Below are positions 1-5,067 of a stretch of DNA of 5,626 nt, in pieces. How positions within the stretch are numbered: the stretch's first letter is position 1; each line of letters starts with the position of its first letter. The notes beneath the pieces are model-generated. The model was not told the DNA's origin and did no database searches. It saw only the letters and a program-made list of their open reading frames with translations. Origin of the DNA: an uncultured Clostridium sp. (lineage in GTDB: Bacteria; Bacillota; Clostridia; TANB77; CAG-508); assembly GCA_946545035.1 (NCBI GenBank), contig CAMNND010000072.1, positions 1 through 5,626 of the forward strand, given 5' to 3'. A program made the translations under genes and the position numbers.

Positions 1-1868
1 GCTCTCATTGAATTTAATACTGCAAGAACCGTAACACCGACATCAGCAAAAACTGCAAGCCACATTGGTGCATATCCAAATGCAGCTAATATTAAAACAA
101 TTATCTTTATCGCAATAGCAAAAATAATATTCTGCATTGCAATTCTAATTGTTCTTTTAGCTATCTTAATTGCATCTACAAGCTTTGATGTTTTATCTTC
201 CATTAGGATAACATCTGCAGCTTCTATTGCAGCATCTGATCCGATTGCTCCCATTGCAATACCAATATCGGCTCTAGCAATTACTGGAGCATCATTTATT
301 CCATCTCCAACAAATGCAATATTTGTATTAGCTTTTTTATTGTTTATTATTTCTTCAACTTTAGCAACCTTATCTTGTGGCAATAGCTCTGCATAATATT
401 CATCAAGATTTAGCTCTTTTGCAACATCTTCAGCAACGTCTTTGTGATCACCAGTTAGCATCACTGTTTTTATTTTGTTTTGTTTAATCTTGCTAACAGC
501 TGTTTTTGAATCTGATTTTATTCTATCTGATATAACAATATGTCCAAAATACTCTCCATTAATTGCGACATGTACGATTGTTCCAGATTTCTCGCATTCT
601 TTCCATTCAATACCAATGCTTTTCATTAGTTTGTAATTTCCAACATATACCACATCATCATTTACTTTAGCTTTAACACCTTGGCCTGCAAATTCTTCTA
701 CTTCCGTTACTGAGCAATCATCATCTTCATTCTCGTATGCATCTTTAAGAGAGATTGCAATTGGATGTGATGAATATCTTTCAACGTGTGCAGCCAAATG
801 TAATAATTTGTTCTCATCAAATATTTCTGGATGAATAGCAACAACCTTAAATACACCTTCTGTTAATGTTCCAGTTTTATCAAATATAATTGTACTAATC
901 TTAGAAAGTGAATCTACATGGTTTGATCCTTTTATCAATATTCCTCTCTTTGAAGCACCTCCAATTCCACCAAAGAATGCTAGTGGAACAGATATAACTA
1001 AAGCACATGGACATGATACAACTAAAAATGTTAATGCTCTTAGAAGCCATGTTGAAAAACTATCTATGAAGTTTCCTGAAACAATTGGCGGTATTATAGC
1101 TACAAGTATTGCTGCTATAACAACTATTGGTGTGTATATTTTAGAAAACTTCGTTATAAACTTTTCACTTTTTGATTTTTGCTCTGAAGCATTTTCAACT
1201 AAGTCAATTATTTTAGCAACTGTAGAATCTTCAAATTTCTTTGTAACTCTAGCTCTAACAGTTCCATTTATATTTACGCATCCAGATAATATAACATCTT
1301 CCACGTCAACACTTCTTGGAACACTTTCTCCAGTTATTGCAACAGTATTTAAACTTGTTTTTCCTTCAATAACAACACCATCCATTGGAACTTTTTGTCC
1401 TGGTGAAATAACCATTATTTCTCCAACTTCAACAGTATTAGGATCAACTTTATCTACCTTGCCATTTCTTTCTACATAAGCGACATCTGGTCTTATTTCC
1501 ATTAGTGCCTCTATAGATTTTTCGCTCTTTCCTTCTGCAATTCCTTCAAATAGCTCTCCCAATTGGAAAAATAACATTACAAAAACCGCTTCTGCAAATT
1601 GTGGCTCACCACCTGGTATAAATCCAATTGCGAATGCCCCAACAGTTGCTACAAACATTAAAAAATCTTCATCAAATATTTCTCCATGAAATATATTTTC
1701 TATTGCTTCTTTTATTGTTTCAAATCCAACGATAAAGTATGGGACTAAAAATATTAGCAGATTTACCCATATAGGCAAATTACATGTTTTCTCTATAGCA
1801 ATTGCAATTCCTAACAAAATTGCCGATATTATTATTTTAATTAAATCATGTTTCGTCTCTTCTTCCAT
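1..1868 (-). CDS. Zn2+/Cd2+/Pb2+-exporting P1B-type ATPase lacking the N-terminal metal-binding domain (3' end cut by window edge)
   Basis: Heavy-metal-translocating P-type ATPase of the inner membrane, using ATP to export soft divalent cations. I translated 622 codons without a stop or frameshift. Visible motifs: TGES in the actuator domain (179-182), the membrane CPC metal site (286-288), DKTGT with phosphorylated D330, the HP dipeptide of P1B nucleotide domains (368-369), TGD (472-474) and GDGINDAP (521-528). Lys588 and Asp609 sit in the last two helices at the positions conserved in the ZntA/CadA (P1B-2) class, so Zn/Cd/Pb is more likely than copper. About eight membrane helices are expected (near 9-25, 30-47, 66-85, 93-110, 250-272, 279-300, 574-598, 600-618). 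The N-terminus starts almost directly with the first helix, so there is no HMA domain and no Cys/His-rich leader. The ATG follows AAGGAGG at 7-nt range. It ends at VLNSMR, normally within a few residues of the C-terminus of such proteins. It has its own promoter, separate from the upstream operon. The metal specificity is inferred. Confidence 0.95.
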   Translation of the reverse strand, partial: MEEETKHDLIKIIISAILLGIAIAIEKTCNLPIWVNLLIFLVPYFIVGFETIKEAIENIFHGEIFDEDFLMFVATVGAFAIGFIPGGEPQFAEAVFVMLFFQLGELFEGIAEGKSEKSIEALMEIRPDVAYVERNGKVDKVDPNTVEVGEIMVISPGQKVPMDGVVIEGKTSLNTVAITGESVPRSVDVEDVILSGCVNINGTVRARVTKKFEDSTVAKIIDLVENASEQKSKSEKFITKFSKIYTPIVVIAAILVAIIPPIVSGNFIDSFSTWLLRALTFLVVSCPCALVISVPLAFFGGIGGASKRGILIKGSNHVDSLSKISTIIFDKTGTLTEGVFKVVAIHPEIFDENKLLHLAAHVERYSSHPIAISLKDAYENEDDDCSVTEVEEFAGQGVKAKVNDDVVYVGNYKLMKSIGIEWKECEKSGTIVHVAINGEYFGHIVISDRIKSDSKTAVSKIKQNKIKTVMLTGDHKDVAEDVAKELNLDEYYAELLPQDKVAKVEEIINNKKANTNIAFVGDGINDAPVIARADIGIAMGAIGSDAAIEAADVILMEDKTSKLVDAIKIAKRTIRIAMQNIIFAIAIKIIVLILAAFGYAPMWLAVFADVGVTVLAVLNSMR

Positions 1869-1870
1869 AA

Positions 1871-1878
1871 GTCCTCCT
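1871..1878 (-). promoter_or_regulatory. Ribosome binding site of the metal ATPase
   Basis: On the minus strand AAGGAGGA lies a few bases upstream of ATG at 1868. It is a near-perfect anti-16S match and fixes the start; no in-frame alternative further upstream is needed. Confidence 0.9.
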
Positions 1879-1886
1879 TGCGATTT

Positions 1887-1916
1887 TGTCATATCATTCT
1901 AGTAATAAATATGACA
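1887..1916. promoter_or_regulatory. 8-bp inverted repeat downstream of the ATPase promoter, candidate operator
   Basis: TGTCATAT (1887-1894) and ATATGACA (1909-1916) are perfect inverted arms separated by 14 bp. The element lies between the -10 box and the ribosome binding site of the metal ATPase, roughly 8 to 37 nt after the expected transcription start. That is a typical place for a repressor operator, and it could alternatively form an 8-bp hairpin in the mRNA leader. I do not recognise it as a standard ArsR/CadC 12-2-12, Zur, Fur or PerR box. Calling it an operator is inference. Confidence 0.45.
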
Positions 1917-1933
1917 TTTATTTCACATTTATT
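1914..1933. repeat. Tandem 9-bp direct repeat, 11-bp period, overlapping the -10 box
   Basis: ACATTTATT occurs at 1914-1922 and again at 1925-1933 (top strand), about one helical turn apart. The repeat joins the -10 box of the ATPase promoter to the inverted repeat next to it. Two equal half-sites on the same face of the helix could be contacted by a dimeric regulator, but the sequence is AT-rich and chance is possible. Confidence 0.4.
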
Positions 1934-1959
1934 ATATTTTTATAATGATAAGATGTCAA
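1931..1959 (-). promoter_or_regulatory. Consensus sigma-A promoter of the metal ATPase
   Basis: Minus strand TTGACA (1959-1954), a 17-bp spacer, and TATAAT (1936-1931): both hexamers and the spacing match the housekeeping consensus exactly. Transcription should start near 1924, giving a leader of about 55 nt. The -10 region also contains inverted arms ATTATA/TATAAT around AAAA (1931-1946). A promoter this strong ahead of a metal exporter suggests control by repression rather than activation (inference). Confidence 0.85.
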
Positions 1960-1961
1960 TA

Positions 1962-2005
1962 TAAAAATAACAAGAATTCGAAAGTATATTCAAATTCTTG
2001 TTATT
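1962..2005 (-). terminator. Rho-independent-type terminator after tcdA
   Basis: A perfect 13-bp stem: AATAACAAGAATT at 1966-1978 pairs with its complement at 1993-2005, with a 14-nt loop. Read on the minus strand it begins 4 nt after the tcdA stop codon and is followed by a T-rich run. The stem holds only two G:C pairs, so it may be leaky, but position and T-tail fit the end of the polyamine/tcdA operon. The next promoter's -35 box begins just beyond it. Confidence 0.75.
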
Positions 2006-2009
2006 AACA

Positions 2010-2729
2010 TTACTTTTTGATTATGTCTTTTATTACCTCTCCTGCAATTATTAAACCAGCCACTGATGGTACAAAAGAAACGCTTCCTGGTATATATTTT
2101 TTCTTAACCAATCCATTACTTTCCTCTTCGTAGCTTGTATCAACTTTTATAGGCTCTTCTTTTGAATAAACAACTTTTAATTTTTTTATTCCTCTTGCTC
2201 TAAGCTCTTTTCTCATAACTTTAGCAAGTGGACATACACTTGTCTTATTAATATCTGTTACTTCAAACTTGGTTGGATCAAGTTTATTGCCTGTTCCCAT
2301 ACATGATATTACTGGAACTTTTAATGTGTTTGCTCTCATAACAATATCTATTTTTGATGCAACTGTATCAATACAGTCAACAACATAAGAAACACTACTA
2401 TCAAATATATCTTTACTTTCTGGTGTAAAAAATTCTTGTATCATCTCTACTTTTGCATCTGGATTAATATCGAAAATTCTTCTTCTCGCTACTTCAACTT
2501 TTTTCATTCCAATTGTTTTATGAGTTGCTATCAATTGTCTATTAATATTAGTTAAGCTGACTTCGTCCGCATCAACTAAAATAAAATTACCAATTCCAGA
2601 TCTTGCTAATGCTTCTACAACATATGATCCAACTCCACCAATTCCAAATATAACAACTTTTGAATTCTTTAGTTTATTTACAGCTTCTTCTCCTAGCACA
2701 AGCTCTGTTCTTGAAAATTGATTTATCAT
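2010..2729 (-). CDS. tcdA: tRNA threonylcarbamoyladenosine dehydratase (TcdA/CsdL, ThiF/E1-like family)
   Basis: Cytoplasmic ATP-dependent enzyme of the E1/ThiF/MoeB superfamily. By homology it cyclises t6A at position 37 of ANN-decoding tRNAs to ct6A, by adenylating the carboxylate and removing water. The 239 residues show FSRTE at the start, the nucleotide-binding GIGGVG (29-34), DADEV (53-57), NINRQ (61-65), Lys76 at the ATP-contacting position, DCIDT (118-122), and a C-terminal segment PGSVSFVPSVAGL that is typical of TcdA rather than ThiF or MoeB. I see no paired CXXC zinc motifs. A CPLAKVMR segment (166-173) is present. The ATG follows TAGGAGGATGTA, whose ribosome binding site overlaps the speD stop codon (9-nt gap), so it is the last gene of the same transcript. 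Ordinarily a housekeeping gene; a functional tie to polyamines is not shown. Confidence 0.9.
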   Translation of the reverse strand: MINQFSRTELVLGEEAVNKLKNSKVVIFGIGGVGSYVVEALARSGIGNFILVDADEVSLTNINRQLIATHKTIGMKKVEVARRRIFDINPDAKVEMIQEFFTPESKDIFDSSVSYVVDCIDTVASKIDIVMRANTLKVPVISCMGTGNKLDPTKFEVTDINKTSVCPLAKVMRKELRARGIKKLKVVYSKEEPIKVDTSYEEESNGLVKKKYIPGSVSFVPSVAGLIIAGEVIKDIIKK

Positions 2730-2730
2730 T

Positions 2731-2741
2731 ACATCCTCCTA
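2731..2741 (-). promoter_or_regulatory. Ribosome binding site of tcdA overlapping the speD stop codon
   Basis: Minus strand TAGGAGGATGT: the first three bases are the speD stop codon and AGGAGG is the Shine-Dalgarno for ATG at 2729. Ribosomes finishing speD would load directly on tcdA, implying coupled translation and confirming co-transcription. Confidence 0.8.
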
Positions 2742-3023
2742 CATATCTTTTATAAGATCTAAAAAATTATCAAAATAATCTTTTACACAACTTGATATTT
2801 CAATATACATCTTTCGCTCTTCTGGAAATGTATGTATTGCAAAATGGCTCTCTGATAATAACCACAATGCTGTATATCCCTGGACTTTAAAATGATGCTC
2901 CACTTTTTTAACAATCCCAAAGCCACTTTTTATTAATAGCTCCTCAAATTTTCTTACAATTATCATTTCTTCTGTTACATCGTAAGTAATCCATTTATTA
3001 TAATTGTACATAACCGCTTTCAT
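2739..3023 (-). CDS. speD: SpeD-family pyruvoyl-dependent decarboxylase (S-adenosylmethionine decarboxylase proenzyme, class 1b-like, compact)
   Basis: Predicted cytosolic, self-processing decarboxylase. Known class 1b SpeD cleaves itself at a Glu-Ser bond, turning the Ser into a pyruvoyl cofactor, and decarboxylates AdoMet to the aminopropyl donor for spermidine synthesis. Here the scissile bond would be E58-S59 in LLSESHFAIHTFPEE, with proton donors His64 and Cys79. The spacings Ser+5 to His and His+15 to Cys equal those of the Thermotoga enzyme (63/68/83). At 94 residues it is shorter than the usual 115-130, because almost everything after the Cys79 strand and one helix is missing. The FxPxGVSG loop before the cleavage site is replaced by FKVQGYTALW. 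The start ATG follows GAAAGGAAG at good distance. It lies 32 nt after the membrane-bound spermidine synthase, its natural partner. SpeD homologues that decarboxylate arginine or ornithine are known, so the substrate is not certain. Confidence 0.88.
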   Translation of the reverse strand: MKAVMYNYNKWITYDVTEEMIIVRKFEELLIKSGFGIVKKVEHHFKVQGYTALWLLSESHFAIHTFPEERKMYIEISSCVKDYFDNFLDLIKDM

Positions 3024-3055
3024 TTATTGTCTTCCTTTCAATGCACATATATTTA

Positions 3056-4606
3056 TTACCAATTTTGTACTTCTTCATTATAGTATGTAATAAGAGCTGG
3101 TTCAAACATATTATTTTCTTTAATCCCGTCTATATCCACGCTCTCATCCTTACCAAATACAAATAACGAATCAATATTATCATTTGACAAATATTTAGTA
3201 TCAACTTTTAAGTCATGTCTACTATGCTCACCATTATATGCCATATTGAATCCCCATTCTCCAAAAGATGGAACTTGTATATGGTATGGTATTACATTAT
3301 CAAACTGGCTCTTAATTGTTTTATTAATACACCAGAATGACTTTGGAGCATAATATGGACTCGTTGATTGGCAAACAATTACCCCTTCTGGAGTTAATAT
3401 ATTTTTTATATAGTTATAGAAAACATTTGTATATAACTTATTAAGAGTTGTATTATTTGGATCAGGAAAATCTATTATAATAACATCAAATAGCTCATTA
3501 TTTTCCTGGACAAATAAATAAGCATCTTCATTTACAATTGTCAACTTACTATTATCTAAAGATCCATTATTAAGCTTTGTAATTTCTTTATTGCTTCTGC
3601 AAAGATCTGTCATATCTTTATCAATATCAACTAATACAATTTTTTCAACATCGTCATATTTAAGTACTTCTCTTGCTGCTAAGCCATCACCACCACCAAG
3701 AATCAGTATGTTATGGTGAGATTTTGCATACATCATCGGTACATGTACTAAAGCCTCATGATATCTATATTCATCCATAGAGCTAAACTGTAAATTTCCA
3801 TCTAAGAATAATCTCACATCATCTTTATGTTTCGTCATGACTATTTTTTGATATTGAGTCTGCTCAGATAATATTATATCGTCTCTATATAACCCAGATT
3901 CTATTTTTTTTGTAATAACATCTGCAGAGCATAAAAATACAACTATCATAATAAAACACATAACAGAGCTAGTTAAAACTTTTTTATACTCATATATTTG
4001 TGCTCTATATTTTATTATTATAAGAATTGCAGTTATTACATTTATAGAGCCAACCAATAAAGCTGTTGTTATAAATCCGAGCTTTGGAAATAGAAATAAC
4101 GGAAAAGCAATAGATCCAATTAATCCACCTATGTAGTCAAATGTGAAAATATTAGCCAAATTTCTTCTAACATCACTATTATTATTCTCAATTATTCTAG
4201 TTAAAATTGGTATTTCAAGTCCTACAAAAATTCCAATTGCAATAATAAGAGCATACATTATAAGCTCGTATATTTCTGTATATATATTTGCCATAAACAA
4301 AATAAAAGTTGAAAAACCCCCTAGAATTCCAATAGTCATCTCAACAAGAATAAATTTGTTGAATAATCTATTCTTTACATACTTTGAAAGATATGAACCT
4401 ATACCCATTGCACTCATATATAAACCAATCGTTATTGAAAATTGTGTTACGCTATCACCTTGAATATATGAACTTATAGCACTTATCAATAATTCATATA
4501 TGATAGAGCAAATCGAAATTAATAGAGTTGTAATAAATAATAGTTTAATATCAAATTGCCTTTTTTCAACTATTTCATTTGAATTTTCCTTTACACTCTT
4601 CACCAT
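3056..4606 (-). CDS. speE: Membrane-fused spermidine synthase (polyamine aminopropyltransferase with N-terminal seven-TM domain)
   Basis: 516 residues. The first ~230 are hydrophobic, with seven likely helices (near 20-42, 53-75, 84-106, 112-135, 155-173, 177-198, 209-228), including DYIGGLIGS (157-165). Residues ~245-460 are a spermidine-synthase domain: LQFSSMDEYRYHEA (272-285) for substrate binding, GGGDG (304-308) and VDID (326-329) for the nucleotide part of decarboxylated AdoMet, EDAYLF (360-365), catalytic-type DFPDP (379-383), LYTNVFY, and VPSFGEWGF (445-453), which I associate with this membrane-fused subgroup. Expected reaction: aminopropyl transfer from decarboxylated AdoMet (from SpeD next door) to a diamine or related amine. 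Start choice: ATG 4606 lies 1 nt after the stop of the upstream DUF350 gene and has a weak GAGTGGTG upstream. A GTG at 4621 would overlap that gene and has no ribosome binding site. The acceptor and the role of the membrane part are unknown. Confidence 0.9.
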   Translation of the reverse strand: MVKSVKENSNEIVEKRQFDIKLLFITTLLISICSIIYELLISAISSYIQGDSVTQFSITIGLYMSAMGIGSYLSKYVKNRLFNKFILVEMTIGILGGFSTFILFMANIYTEIYELIMYALIIAIGIFVGLEIPILTRIIENNNSDVRRNLANIFTFDYIGGLIGSIAFPLFLFPKLGFITTALLVGSINVITAILIIIKYRAQIYEYKKVLTSSVMCFIMIVVFLCSADVITKKIESGLYRDDIILSEQTQYQKIVMTKHKDDVRLFLDGNLQFSSMDEYRYHEALVHVPMMYAKSHHNILILGGGDGLAAREVLKYDDVEKIVLVDIDKDMTDLCRSNKEITKLNNGSLDNSKLTIVNEDAYLFVQENNELFDVIIIDFPDPNNTTLNKLYTNVFYNYIKNILTPEGVIVCQSTSPYYAPKSFWCINKTIKSQFDNVIPYHIQVPSFGEWGFNMAYNGEHSRHDLKVDTKYLSNDNIDSLFVFGKDESVDIDGIKENNMFEPALITYYNEEVQNW

Positions 4607-4628
4607 TTTATAAAACACCACTCATTAC
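4607..4628 (-). promoter_or_regulatory. Weak ribosome binding site and stop-start junction deciding the synthase start
   Basis: On the minus strand GAGTGGTG stands about 9 nt before ATG 4606, and the preceding gene's TAA ends one base before that ATG. The poor Shine-Dalgarno together with this tight junction suggests translation by coupling with the DUF350 gene. The GTG alternative at 4621 has no purine-rich motif upstream. Confidence 0.6.
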
Positions 4629-4814
4629 TATAGCAATTGCAATAAACATCCCCGCTATCATAACTCCTACTGCTTTATTATGATTATCTACTTCTTCTGT
4701 TAAACTAAAATCTTTTTTAAATACTAGAGCAGTTATATAGTACCCAATTATACAAAATATAAGACCAATAGCAACGTATATAACTATTTCTATTAAACTT
4801 GATAAAAATGTCAT
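4608..4814 (-). CDS. Small DUF350-family membrane protein (second paralogue)
   Basis: 68 residues with two predicted membrane helices (about 7-32 and 47-66) separated by a short charged loop, FKKDFSLTEEVDNHN. The segment NKAVGVMIAGMFIAIAI carries the small-residue-rich pattern of DUF350 proteins (YjfL-like), which consist of such two-helix units. No enzymatic residues are visible; the role is unknown, and DUF350 genes tend to sit near polyamine-synthase or PspA-type membrane-stress genes. It is a paralogue of the gene directly upstream (gap 15 nt), sharing MIAGxFIAxAI near the C-terminus. The ATG has a strong ribosome binding site, AAAGGAGGGA. Its stop is 1 nt from the synthase ATG, so the two are probably translationally coupled and made in similar amounts. 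The pair may form a hetero-oligomer, equivalent to the longer two-unit DUF350 proteins of other bacteria (inference). Confidence 0.8.
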   Translation of the reverse strand: MTFLSSLIEIVIYVAIGLIFCIIGYYITALVFKKDFSLTEEVDNHNKAVGVMIAGMFIAIAIVMSGVL

Positions 4815-4829
4815 TTAAAATCCCTCCTT

Positions 4830-5036
4830 TTATTTAATAACCGTTCTAATAATTATAGCTACAGCAATAAATATACCCGCTATCATAAATCCTGCACCTA
4901 CATTCTTTTCCTTAAGCTCTTTATTAAAATTATAAGGTACGCATAAATCAAATAGAAATACGCATATCATCATTAATATAATTCCAATAGATGCATAACC
5001 AATACTTCTTAAAATCTCCATCCAGTCAATATTCAT
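4830..5036 (-). CDS. Small DUF350-family membrane protein (first paralogue)
   Basis: 68 residues: two helices (about 8-33 and 46-64) with a short charged loop NKELKEKN between them, and the motif VGAGFMIAGIFIAVAI in the second helix, as expected of DUF350. The start is set at the ATG preceded by GAGAGG at 7-nt spacing. A longer reading from ATG 5093 would overlap the upstream gene by 26 bp, add 19 charged residues, and has no ribosome binding site. It differs from its downstream paralogue mainly in the N-terminal helix, which carries D4, W5 and E7 near its start and two Cys (25 and 32). The equal length and shared motif indicate an old tandem duplication. It sits 31 nt after the DUF4247-like gene, in the same operon. 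Function unknown; an oligomeric membrane partner of the neighbouring synthase is a guess from context only. Confidence 0.78.
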   Translation of the reverse strand: MNIDWMEILRSIGYASIGIILMMICVFLFDLCVPYNFNKELKEKNVGAGFMIAGIFIAVAIIIRTVIK

Positions 5037-5050
5037 ATTTTTACCTCTCT
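5037..5050 (-). promoter_or_regulatory. Ribosome binding site fixing the start of the first DUF350 gene
   Basis: Minus strand AGAGAGG followed by TAAAAAT and ATG 5036. It is the only Shine-Dalgarno-like motif in the region and excludes the upstream ATG at 5093 as the natural start. Confidence 0.7.
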
Positions 5051-5067
5051 TTTCTATTATATAAAAT

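Noticed and set aside
1066..1479. Plus-strand open frame of 137 codons
   Set aside because: It lies wholly inside the metal ATPase on the opposite strand, has no ribosome binding site and no recognisable motif, while the minus-strand frame carries the ATPase signature motifs.
1931..1953. Fur/PerR-like box in the ATPase promoter spacer
   Set aside because: Only a partial match to the TTATAAT/ATTATAA type palindrome is present, and AT-rich spacers produce such matches by chance.
1869..2009. Riboswitch or small RNA gene in the only long intergenic stretch
   Set aside because: The 141 bp are accounted for by terminator, promoter, repeats and ribosome binding site. The leader of about 55 nt is too short for known riboswitch classes, and no conserved aptamer pattern is visible.
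4143..4463. Plus-strand open frame of 106 codons
   Set aside because: It is antisense to the membrane helices of the synthase. Its hydrophobic look comes from reverse reading of Ile/Leu codons, and it has no ribosome binding site.
4607..4621. GTG at 4621 as start of the membrane-fused spermidine synthase
   Set aside because: It would overlap the preceding gene, adds five residues, and has no ribosome binding site. ATG 4606 directly follows the upstream stop codon.
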